Source: an uncultured Mollicutes bacterium
GTDB taxonomy: Bacteria > Bacillota_I > Bacilli_A > RFN20 > CAG-826
Assembly (NCBI GenBank): GCA_900549975.1
Contig: URQK01000091.1
Span: forward strand, 1-5,946
Reading direction: 5' to 3'
Length of the DNA: 5,946 nt
Shown here: one piece after another, positions 1-5,777 of the stretch
How the letters are laid out: each line of letters starts with the position of its first letter
Numbering within the stretch: position 1 is the stretch's first letter
The notes under the pieces: model-generated
Databases searched by the model: none
What the model was told of the DNA's origin: nothing
Seen by the model: only the letters and a program-made list of their open reading frames with translations
Position numbers and translations under genes: made by a program

Positions 1-378
1 CTTACAAAAGTTAATGACTCAAAAAATACTTTGCCGGCTGTCTATGAACTTGGTTTACCATTTAAAAGGTCATGTGAAAAATATATGGAAATAAAACGAT
101 TTATTCAAAAGCAGGGAGCAAATACAAAACGATTTGATTGTGATTTTGAATTTTATGAGGCTCGAAATGTTAATAAGGAAAAATTACAAGATATAAAGAG
201 AGAAATAAATCGTTTTCATGAGGTGGTTGTTATTGATTATGAATATTTATATAAAATAATTAAAGAATTAGAACAAGAAAAAATGCTTAAAGTAACTAAT
301 TATCGCATTTATCCAACATATGAAGGAATGATGTTACTTGACTCTATTTTATTAAGACTCTTTATGGAAGAAGAGTAA
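1..378 (+). CDS. 3' end of an unidentified gene (partial; possible hemW position)
   Basis: The frame is open from the first base of the window to a TAA at 376-378 and gives 125 residues, so the true start lies to the left. A TTG at 31 could be read as a start but has no ribosome binding site, and the frame continues upstream of it. The fragment is rich in Lys, Glu, Tyr and Ile. It has a charged helical middle (NKEKLQDIKREI) and ends in what looks like a winged-helix tail: a KIIKELEQEKMLKV helix, a short strand, then YPTYEGMMLLDSILLRLF. In many Bacillota the gene before hrcA is hemW, a radical-SAM heme chaperone whose last domain ends in a similar 'T-x-x-G' strand and helix. The LGLR motif expected at the start of that domain is not visible. 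The hemW identity therefore rests mainly on synteny. The reading frame itself is convincing; the function is not settled. Confidence 0.6.
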   Translation, partial: LTKVNDSKNTLPAVYELGLPFKRSCEKYMEIKRFIQKQGANTKRFDCDFEFYEARNVNKEKLQDIKREINRFHEVVVIDYEYLYKIIKELEQEKMLKVTNYRIYPTYEGMMLLDSILLRLFMEEE

Positions 379-401
379 TAACTGTTAATTTTTTAATATT
401 C

Positions 402-422
402 TATACTTATAAAATAAGTATA
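402..422. repeat. perfect 9-bp inverted repeat (hairpin) between the upstream gene and hrcA
   Basis: TATACTTAT (402-410) and ATAAGTATA (414-422) are perfect reverse complements around an AAA loop. CTGT at 382-385 and ACAG at 425-428 could close a looser outer stem. The hairpin is AT-rich and is followed by A-runs rather than T-runs on the plus strand, so it does not fit a Rho-independent terminator. It may stabilise the 3' end of the upstream transcript or bind a protein. Its role is unknown. Confidence 0.5.
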
Positions 423-429
423 AGACAGC

Positions 430-453
430 AAAATCAAAAAAAAATAAAAAAAA
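430..453 (+). promoter_or_regulatory. phased A-tracts upstream of the hrcA promoter (possible UP element or bend)
   Basis: Runs of four, nine and eight A's lie at 430-433, 436-444 and 446-453, with centres about 9 bases apart, close to one helical turn. Such phased tracts bend DNA, and A-rich DNA upstream of a -35 box can bind the RNA polymerase alpha subunit. The block ends 14 bases before the -35 box and abuts the first CIRCE. The promoter role is inferred from position and composition. Confidence 0.4.
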
Positions 454-480
454 TTAGCACTTTTTGGTTGACAGTGCTAA
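454..480. promoter_or_regulatory. CIRCE operator 1 (HrcA binding site)
   Basis: The left arm TTAGCACTT (454-462) and right arm CAGTGCTAA (472-480) are separated by exactly 9 bases. The consensus is TTAGCACTC-N9-GAGTGCTAA, so this copy matches 16 of 18 arm positions, and the misfits are the innermost base of each arm. The -35 hexamer of the operon promoter (468-473) lies in its spacer and right arm, so bound HrcA would cover the polymerase site. Confidence 0.93.
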
Positions 481-495
481 AATTTAGCATATAAT
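468..495 (+). promoter_or_regulatory. sigma-A promoter of the hrcA-grpE-dnaK-dnaJ operon
   Basis: A perfect -35 TTGACA (468-473) and a perfect -10 TATAAT (490-495) are separated by 16 bases. Transcription should begin near 502, at the left edge of the second CIRCE. A second TATAAT (495-500) follows at once, but its 21-base spacing makes it the less likely -10. Repression by HrcA is implied by CIRCE copies over both the -35 box and the start site. Confidence 0.9.
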
Positions 496-499
496 ATAA

Positions 500-526
500 T
501 TAGCACTGGGAGATAAAGAGTGCTAA
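500..526. promoter_or_regulatory. CIRCE operator 2 (HrcA binding site over the transcription start)
   Basis: The arms TTAGCACTG (500-508) and GAGTGCTAA (518-526) are separated by 9 bases and match the CIRCE consensus at 17 of 18 positions. Its centre is 46 bases from that of the first copy. It spans the predicted start site and ends directly before the hrcA ribosome binding site. In the transcript its arms could therefore fold into a hairpin at the extreme 5' end. Confidence 0.95.
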
Positions 527-539
527 AGAAGGTGAAGTT

Positions 540-1589
540 ATGAGTTTGAGTCGTAGAGATTATATCTTAAAACTAATAGTCGAACACTTTATTAAAGATG
601 CAACGCCAGTTGGTAGTCAAACTTTAATTGAAGAATATGGACTTGATGTTTCAAGTGCCACGATTAGAAGTGAGATGAACGCTCTTGAAAAAGAAGGGTT
701 CCTAGAAAAGACTCATACTTCAAGCGGACGTGTTCCTTCTTCGAAAGGATATCGTTACTATATTGATTATTTGCGTGAAGAGACAGTTGATTCAAAAATT
801 AAAAATCAAATTACTACCTTGTTAAATGAAAAAACTCTAACAGCAGATCAAGTAATTACTCAATCTTGTCAAATCTTATCGCATATGACGAACTTAGCAA
901 CCGTGGTCCTTGGTCCAAATGCCGAAGATGAACATCTTATTTCGGTTCAAGTAATTCCTATTTCTACAAATACTGCAACAGTGGTATTTGTTACTGATAG
1001 AGGTTATGTTGAAAATAAGACATTTATCTTCGATGATGATGTTGAGCTTAATGATATTGAAAGTTGTGTTAAGTTGCTTAATTCTCGTTTAGTTGGTACA
1101 CCAGTTAGTGGACTAATTGAAAAAATGGAAGCAATGAAGCCATTAATTCAAGATTATGTCACAAGCAATGATGTCATCTATCAAGTGTTTATGGAAGCAT
1201 TCTTGAAGTTTGCGCGTGATCGAGTTTCCTTATTTGGTAAAAATGAGTTACTTAATCAACCAGACTTAACAAGTGATGCTGATAAACTTAAACGCTTAAT
1301 CAAACTTTTTAATTCACCTAGTGAAATGCGTCAAATGCTTACTGATGATAGCGATAAAAACCTAAATGTTAACATTGGTAACGAAGATGATGAATATGGT
1401 GATATGTCAATCATCACATCCAAAATCAAAATGCCAGGTCAAGATGAAGGAACGATTGCTCTTGTTGGTCCTAAAAGAATGGATTACCAAAAAGTTATTA
1501 GTGCGCTTGAGTATGTCGCAAGTGAATTAGAAAAATATTTTGCAAAGGAAAGGAATCAAAATGGAAGAGAAAGAAAAGGAACAAACTGA
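540..1589 (+). CDS. hrcA: HrcA, heat-inducible transcription repressor
   Basis: HrcA is the cytoplasmic repressor of class I heat-shock genes. It binds CIRCE as a dimer and is known in the family to need the GroEL chaperonin for activity, which links repression to folding load. The protein is 349 aa, a normal length. Residues 1 to about 75 form the winged-helix DNA-binding domain: RRDYILKLIVEHFI, PVGSQTL, SSATIRSEMNALEKEGFLEK and the wing SSGRVPSSKGYRYYIDYL are all typical. The GAF-like core with its inserted dimerisation segment follows. The C-terminal signature is EGTIALVGPKRMDYQKVISA near residues 300-325. The ATG start has an SD (AAGGTGA, 529-535) 4 bases upstream, just after the second CIRCE. 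It is the first gene of its own operon, so it is autoregulated. It ends in TGA inside grpE and contains no tryptophan. Confidence 0.97.
   Translation: MSLSRRDYILKLIVEHFIKDATPVGSQTLIEEYGLDVSSATIRSEMNALEKEGFLEKTHTSSGRVPSSKGYRYYIDYLREETVDSKIKNQITTLLNEKTLTADQVITQSCQILSHMTNLATVVLGPNAEDEHLISVQVIPISTNTATVVFVTDRGYVENKTFIFDDDVELNDIESCVKLLNSRLVGTPVSGLIEKMEAMKPLIQDYVTSNDVIYQVFMEAFLKFARDRVSLFGKNELLNQPDLTSDADKLKRLIKLFNSPSEMRQMLTDDSDKNLNVNIGNEDDEYGDMSIITSKIKMPGQDEGTIALVGPKRMDYQKVISALEYVASELEKYFAKERNQNGRERKGTN
1544..1554 (+). promoter_or_regulatory. grpE ribosome binding site inside hrcA
   Basis: AAAGGAAAGGA lies within the last codons of hrcA and sits 6 bases before the ATG at 1561. This fixes the grpE start at that ATG rather than at an in-frame TTG at 1540, which would lie upstream of the SD. 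The position suggests translational coupling between the repressor and GrpE. Confidence 0.8.
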
Positions 1590-2157
1590 GATAAAAGATG
1601 AAAAATTATCTCGTAAAGAAAAAAGTAAAATTGAAAAGCTCGAAGAAGAATTAGCAAAGGCTAAAAAAGAAGCGGAAGAGTGGAAAAATAAGTATTACAT
1701 GGCTTATGCTGATACGCAAAACACTAAGAAACTTTATGATAAAGAACATGCCGAAATGATTAAATATCGTGCTGCAGGTTTTATTGAAAATTTGATGCCA
1801 GCGCTTGATTCATTCCATTGTGCTTTACAAATTAAACCAGATGATGCAAAAATGCAAAACTTCCTAACCGGATTTGAATATATTTATAAAAATCTCATTA
1901 GTGCATTAGAAAGCGAAGGAGTTCTCAAATTAGAACCAAAAGTTAATGATAAGTTTGATGCTTCATATATGCATGCATTATCTACTGAAGAAAGCGAACA
2001 AGAACCTAATACTATTGTTAAAGTATTATCCGCTGGATATAAATTAAAGGATCGCGTGATTCGCCCAGCAATGGTTGTTGTAGCTCGTAAAAAAGAAGTT
2101 AAAGAAACTAACGAAACCGTTAGTGAAAATAAAGAAAATAATAGTCCAAAAGACTAA
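1561..2157 (+). CDS. grpE: GrpE, nucleotide exchange factor for DnaK
   Basis: GrpE is a dimeric cytoplasmic cochaperone that opens the DnaK nucleotide cleft to release ADP and so resets the chaperone cycle. The product is 198 aa. Residues 1 to about 55 are Lys/Glu-rich and form the expected long helical coiled coil, with a central helical bundle to about residue 120. The C-terminal beta-wing domain carries FDASYMHAL (from residue 132) and GYKLKDRVIRPAMVVV (from residue 159), which together fit the GrpE family signature. In the first motif Met replaces the commoner His; this seems a tolerated family variant. A charged Asn/Glu/Lys tail of about 20 residues follows and is probably disordered. 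The gene overlaps hrcA by 29 bases and ends 19 bases before dnaK. Confidence 0.96.
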   Translation: MEEKEKEQTEIKDEKLSRKEKSKIEKLEEELAKAKKEAEEWKNKYYMAYADTQNTKKLYDKEHAEMIKYRAAGFIENLMPALDSFHCALQIKPDDAKMQNFLTGFEYIYKNLISALESEGVLKLEPKVNDKFDASYMHALSTEESEQEPNTIVKVLSAGYKLKDRVIRPAMVVVARKKEVKETNETVSENKENNSPKD

Positions 2158-2176
2158 ATGAAAAGGGGAATATATT

Positions 2177-4015
2177 ATGGCTAAAGAAATTATTATTGGT
2201 ATCGACTTAGGTACTACAAACTCAGTTGTATCTTATTTACAAGATGATGGATCATGGAAAGTAATTCCTAATCCAGAAGGACACAATACTACACCATCTG
2301 TTGTAGCTTTCAAAGCTAGTGGTGAAGTTATTGTTGGTGATGCTGCAAAACGTCAAGCAGTTACTAACCCAGATACAGTTTCATCTGTAAAACGTTTAAT
2401 GGGATCTTCACAAAAGATTCACATTAACTGCATTAACAAAGATTTCACACCTCAAGAAATCTCTGCTAAGATTCTTGCTTATATGAAAGACTATGCTGAA
2501 AAAGCTTTAAATACTAAAATTGAAAAAGCAGTTATTACCGTTCCTGCTTACTTCAACGATGCGCAACGTCAAGCTACTAAAGATGCTGGACAAATCGCTG
2601 GATTAAAAGTTGAACGTATTATTAATGAACCAACCGCTGCAGCACTTGCTTATGGTGTCGATAAAGAAAAATCTGAAAAGATTCTTGTTTATGACCTTGG
2701 CGGTGGTACATTCGATGTATCTATTCTTGATATTGGTGATGGCACATTTGAAGTTGTTGCTACTGCTGGTGATAACCATCTTGGTGGCGACGACTGGGAC
2801 CATGTATTACAAGATTGGATTCAAGCTCAAATCAAAGCTCAATTTGGTGTTGAGTTAAATGATAAGATGGCTTTACAAAGATTTAAAGAAGCTGCTGAAA
2901 AAGCTAAAATTGAATTATCTGGCCAACTTGAAACAACTATTTCATTACCATTCATTGGTATGACTGCAAATGGACCAATTAACTTTGAAACAACAATTAC
3001 AAGAGCTAAATTCCAAGAATTAACTAAAGACTTATTAAGAAGAACAGAAGAACCAGTACGTCGTGCTTTAAGTGATGCACATATTACCGCTAACGACTTA
3101 AACGAAATCATTATGATCGGTGGTTCAATCCGTATGCCTGCTGTTCAAGAATTAGTTGCTAAAATGACTGGTAAAGCTCCTAACTATTCTGTTAACCCTG
3201 ATGAAGCTGTATCTATTGGTGCTGCTATTCAAGGCGGAATTCTTCGTGGGGATGTCAAAGATGTTGTCTTACTAGATGTTACTCCATTAACATTAGGTAT
3301 TGAAACTATGGGTGGTGTTATGACTCCATTAATTACTCGTAATACTACAATTCCTACAACTAAATCACAAATCTTCTCAACTGCTGCTGATAACCAACCT
3401 GCTGTTGATATTATGGTTTATCAAGGCGAACGTCCAATGGCTCACGATAACAAATTACTTGGACACTTCAAACTTGATGGTATTAAACCAGCAAGAAGAG
3501 GTGAACCTCGTATTGAAGTTACATTCTCAATCGATGTAAACGGTATTGTTAAAGTATCTGCTAAAGACTTAGACACTCAAAAAGAACAAAATATTACAAT
3601 TTCTGGATCTAATGGTTTAAGCAAAGAAGATATTGACCGTATGGTTAAAGAAGCTGAAGAAAATAAAGAAGCCGATGAAAAACGTAAAGAAGAAGTTGAA
3701 TTAAAGAATAAAGCTGAAAGTTATATCAATATGATTGATCAACAATTAGCGGAATCTGGTGACAAGATTGACGCCACTCAAAAAGAACAAACTCAAAAAT
3801 TACGTGATGAATTAAAAGAAGCTCTTGATAAGAACGATATGGATACATTAAGATCTCGTATCGGTGAATTAGAAAAAGCTGCTGAATATATGGCTCAAGC
3901 GCAAGCTCAACAAGCTAACAATCAACAAACAAATACAACATCTTCAACTAGCGAAGATGCAAATAAAAAATCAGACGATGATGTAATCGATGCTGATTTC
4001 ACTGAAAAGAAATAG
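2177..4015 (+). CDS. dnaK: DnaK, Hsp70 molecular chaperone
   Basis: DnaK is the ATP-dependent Hsp70 that binds exposed hydrophobic stretches of unfolded proteins. The product has 612 aa, the usual Gram-positive length. Its ATPase domain shows phosphate loop 1 GIDLGTTNS (8-16), the catalytic lysine K72 in SVKRLMG, EPTAAALAYG (151-160) and phosphate loop 2 DLGGGTFDVS (173-182). The adenosine loop reads GGSIRMP (315-321), with Ile318 where Ser or Thr is usual. The interdomain linker is DVVLLDVTP (362-370). The beta-sandwich substrate domain runs to about 480 and the helical lid to about 580. A Gln/Asn-rich disordered tail ends in DDDVIDADFTEKK, the typical bacterial DnaK end. The SD AAAAGGGG (2161-2168) lies 8 bases before the ATG. 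It is the third gene of the CIRCE-controlled operon. Confidence 0.98.
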   Translation: MAKEIIIGIDLGTTNSVVSYLQDDGSWKVIPNPEGHNTTPSVVAFKASGEVIVGDAAKRQAVTNPDTVSSVKRLMGSSQKIHINCINKDFTPQEISAKILAYMKDYAEKALNTKIEKAVITVPAYFNDAQRQATKDAGQIAGLKVERIINEPTAAALAYGVDKEKSEKILVYDLGGGTFDVSILDIGDGTFEVVATAGDNHLGGDDWDHVLQDWIQAQIKAQFGVELNDKMALQRFKEAAEKAKIELSGQLETTISLPFIGMTANGPINFETTITRAKFQELTKDLLRRTEEPVRRALSDAHITANDLNEIIMIGGSIRMPAVQELVAKMTGKAPNYSVNPDEAVSIGAAIQGGILRGDVKDVVLLDVTPLTLGIETMGGVMTPLITRNTTIPTTKSQIFSTAADNQPAVDIMVYQGERPMAHDNKLLGHFKLDGIKPARRGEPRIEVTFSIDVNGIVKVSAKDLDTQKEQNITISGSNGLSKEDIDRMVKEAEENKEADEKRKEEVELKNKAESYINMIDQQLAESGDKIDATQKEQTQKLRDELKEALDKNDMDTLRSRIGELEKAAEYMAQAQAQQANNQQTNTTSSTSEDANKKSDDDVIDADFTEKK

Positions 4016-4027
4016 TTAACCTTATTT

Positions 4028-4049
4028 TGGGGCAAGTGTTCTTGCCCCA
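4028..4049 (+). other. GC-rich intergenic hairpin between dnaK and dnaJ
   Basis: TGGGGCAAG (4028-4036) and CTTGCCCCA (4041-4049) are perfect reverse complements with a TGTT loop, a 9-bp stem that is very stable for this AT-rich DNA. The downstream bases (TTATAT) are not a proper T-run, so full termination seems unlikely. Such a hairpin could protect the 3' end of a processed hrcA-grpE-dnaK message, or attenuate partly, so that DnaK is made in excess over DnaJ. The structure is seen directly; the role is inferred. Confidence 0.75.
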
Positions 4050-4077
4050 TTATATCGATTAAAGGAGGGAGTTAACA

Positions 4078-5217
4078 ATGGCTACAAAAAGAGATTATTA
4101 TGAAGTATTAGGCGTAAGCAAAACAGCTTCTAAAGATGAAATTAAAAGTGCCTATCGTAAGTTAGCCAAAAAATATCACCCGGACTTAAATAAAGAACCA
4201 GGTGCGGAAGAAAAATTTAAAGAAGTACAAGAAGCTTATGACGTCTTATATGATGACAATAAACGTGCAACATATGATCAATTTGGTCATGCAGCATTTG
4301 ATCAAAATGCTGCTGGTGGTCAAGGCGGCTTTAATGGATTCTCTCAAGGCTTTGGTGGCTTCCAAGATGTTGATTTAGGCGATATATTTGGTTCGTTCTT
4401 TGGCGGCGGAAGAAGTCGTTCAAGAAGAAGCGCAAATGGACCAATGCGTGGTAATGATACTTTTATGCGTGTTCGTATTAATTTTATGGATGCAATTAAT
4501 GGTACAACTATTTCTATTCCACTTGATGTTGATGAACAATGTGATGCATGTAATGGAACAGGTGCAAAATCTGCAAGTGACATTCAAACATGTTCTAAAT
4601 GTGGTGGTACTGGTACAGTAAGAACTAGACAACAAACACCATTTGGTACATTTGAATCACAATCTGTATGTCCTGATTGTGGTGGTACTGGTAAGATTAT
4701 TAAAAATAAATGTGATAAATGTGGTGGAGAAGGTTACATTCATAAACACACTAATGTCGAAATTAAAATACCTGCTGGTATTAATGAAGGTCAACAAATT
4801 CGTGTCGCTGGTAAAGGTGAAAGAGGAGTTAATGGTGGATCTAATGGTGACTTAATTATCGAAGTTACTATTAAAGAACATTCTAACTTCCAAAGGGATG
4901 GAGATAACATTCATATTGAAGTTCCTATTTCAATGGTAGACGCTACACTTGGTGTTACTATCACTGTTCCAACTGTATATGGTGAAGTTGATGTTAAAGT
5001 TCCTGCTGGTACACAACCTGGACAAATCTTAAAGATTCGTGGTAAAGGTGTGAAAAACTATCGTACAGGCTTATATGGTGATCAATTCATTCATATTAAA
5101 GTTGTTACACCTACTTCAATTAGCAAAGAACAAAAAGCTTTACTTGAAAAGTTTAAAGAACTTGATGGTAAAAATGAGAGTATCTTTGATAAATTCAAGA
5201 AAATGTTTAAAAAATAA
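4078..5217 (+). CDS. dnaJ: DnaJ, type I Hsp40 cochaperone
   Basis: DnaJ captures unfolded clients, delivers them to DnaK and stimulates its ATPase. The protein has 379 aa and full class A architecture. The J domain (about 5-70) has the essential HPD triad at 34-36. A Gly/Phe-rich linker (about 75-112) contains DIF at 102-104. A basic Arg/Ser patch (RSRSRRS) follows. The zinc region has all four CxxCxGxG repeats, with cysteine pairs at 155/158, 172/175, 198/201 and 212/215. The two C-terminal beta domains and a Lys-rich dimerisation end complete it. The start is well set: a strong SD AAAGGAGG (4061-4068) lies 9 bases before the ATG. The gap to dnaK holds a hairpin but no evident promoter, so dnaJ is probably transcribed with the operon. 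A terminator follows directly. Confidence 0.98.
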   Translation: MATKRDYYEVLGVSKTASKDEIKSAYRKLAKKYHPDLNKEPGAEEKFKEVQEAYDVLYDDNKRATYDQFGHAAFDQNAAGGQGGFNGFSQGFGGFQDVDLGDIFGSFFGGGRSRSRRSANGPMRGNDTFMRVRINFMDAINGTTISIPLDVDEQCDACNGTGAKSASDIQTCSKCGGTGTVRTRQQTPFGTFESQSVCPDCGGTGKIIKNKCDKCGGEGYIHKHTNVEIKIPAGINEGQQIRVAGKGERGVNGGSNGDLIIEVTIKEHSNFQRDGDNIHIEVPISMVDATLGVTITVPTVYGEVDVKVPAGTQPGQILKIRGKGVKNYRTGLYGDQFIHIKVVTPTSISKEQKALLEKFKELDGKNESIFDKFKKMFKK

Positions 5218-5224
5218 ATTAAAT

Positions 5225-5259
5225 GCACTTAGTCAGTAATTGATTAGGTGCTTTATTTT
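5225..5259 (+). terminator. Rho-independent terminator of the heat-shock operon
   Basis: An 11-bp stem pairs GCACTTAGTCA (5225-5235) with TGATTAGGTGC (5241-5251) around a GTAAT loop, with two G-U wobbles. AAA before and TTT after could extend it, and the T-rich tail TTTATTTT (5252-5259) follows. It starts 8 bases after the dnaJ stop. The right arm doubles as the -35 region of the next promoter. Confidence 0.85.
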
Positions 5260-5268
5260 ATCTATAAT
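5240..5268 (+). promoter_or_regulatory. promoter for the two small downstream genes, nested in the terminator
   Basis: The -35 TTGATT (5240-5245, four of six consensus bases) and a perfect -10 TATAAT (5263-5268) are exactly 17 bases apart. The predicted start near 5275 would leave a leader of about 23 bases with an SD, AAAGAGG (5284-5290), 7 bases before the ATG at 5298. The -35 lies within the terminator hairpin and no CIRCE is present, so expression should be independent of HrcA. Confidence 0.7.
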
Positions 5269-5297
5269 GTATCTAAACTTATTAAAGAGGTATTGTT

Positions 5298-5537
5298 ATG
5301 GATGAAAAATTTAATACTATATTAAGCATTGTTTTAATACCGCAAATAGTATCATTAATAGTAGAAAAAGATAAACTAGATGAAATAATCGCTCTTAACG
5401 AATTTTATCAATCTAAAGTTTATGATTTATTAGCAATTGAAGACACAAAAATGTGGCACTATAGTGCACTAACTCTTTATATGATGTGGAAACATGAAAA
5501 AAAGACGAATGAACTCTTATTTCCTGAGGAGTTATAG
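5298..5537 (+). CDS. small helical protein of unknown function, partner of the DUF3791 gene
   Basis: The product is 79 aa, probably soluble and mostly helical, with no signal peptide. An N-terminal hydrophobic helix (about 7-22) is too broken by charge on its flanks to be a convincing membrane span. The segment LNEFYQSKVYDLL (33-45) is followed by DTKMWHYSALTLYMMW (49-64) and the C-terminus FPEEL. As I recall, small proteins with a similar layout (an 'FYxSxxY' helix, then a 'T-x-x-W-H-x-S-x-x-x-L' segment, ending in FPEE) are often encoded beside DUF3791 genes. No catalytic residues stand out. The start is supported by its SD and promoter. It lies 3 bases upstream of the next gene and surely shares its transcript. 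A structural or antitoxin-like role is conceivable but unproven. Confidence 0.8.
   Translation: MDEKFNTILSIVLIPQIVSLIVEKDKLDEIIALNEFYQSKVYDLLAIEDTKMWHYSALTLYMMWKHEKKTNELLFPEEL
5526..5531 (+). promoter_or_regulatory. ribosome binding site of the DUF3791 gene inside the preceding gene
   Basis: GAGGAG, made by the two Glu codons of the FPEEL tail of the upstream protein, lies 9 bases before the ATG at 5541. The stop codon (5535-5537) and this start are 3 bases apart, which points to coupled translation. Confidence 0.7.
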
Positions 5538-5540
5538 ATT

Positions 5541-5762
5541 ATGAGTAAAGAATTACCATTTGTTATATTTTGTATTGAAGAATACAAAAATAGTAAAGGC
5601 ATGAGTGGAAAAGAAGTAATCAATTTATTTAATAAATATTCCGTACTAGATTATTTATGGTCATTTTATGAAGCATTGCATACAACAGGTACAAAATATA
5701 TTATTAATGATATTGATTTATATATAAAATCGCGCCAATTAGCGGATAAACACCATAATTGA
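5541..5762 (+). CDS. DUF3791 family protein
   Basis: The 73-aa product carries the pattern I recognise as DUF3791: FVIFCIEEYKNSKGMSGKEV (7-26), then LFNKYSVLDYL (29-39), the hallmark FYEALHTTG (42-50), and YIINDIDLYIKSR (53-65). It is full length for the family, cytosolic and mostly helical. The function of the family is not established. From memory, DUF3791 genes in Bacillota and Bacteroidota often lie in small operons beside another short gene and a DUF3990 gene, a family that resembles ADP-ribosyltransferases; this suggests, but does not prove, a toxin-antitoxin or defence role. No third gene follows here before a likely terminator. The stop is TGA. Family assignment is fairly secure; function is unknown. 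Confidence 0.85.
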   Translation: MSKELPFVIFCIEEYKNSKGMSGKEVINLFNKYSVLDYLWSFYEALHTTGTKYIINDIDLYIKSRQLADKHHN

Positions 5763-5777
5763 TTATAACTTTACTAT

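Noticed and set aside
402..422. Hairpin after the first gene as a Rho-independent terminator.
   Set aside because: It is followed by A-runs, not T-runs, on the plus strand, and the minus strand also lacks a suitable T-run after it.
1540..1560. An upstream TTG start for grpE, adding 7 residues.
   Set aside because: The good SD lies downstream of that TTG and at the right distance from the ATG at 1561.
2603..3111. Antisense and alternative-frame ORFs inside dnaK.
   Set aside because: They have no ribosome binding site, resemble no family, and lie opposite or across strongly conserved DnaK codons.
4344..4855. Several ORFs of 70-79 codons in other frames of dnaJ.
   Set aside because: They are by-products of the repetitive Gly and Cys codons of the dnaJ linker and zinc region. 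Their residue make-up is unnatural and no SD precedes them.
540..5762. Use of the Mycoplasma code (TGA as Trp), suggested by the AT-rich DNA.
   Set aside because: hrcA and the DUF3791 gene end at TGA at natural family lengths, no gene has an internal TGA, and tryptophan is written TGG.
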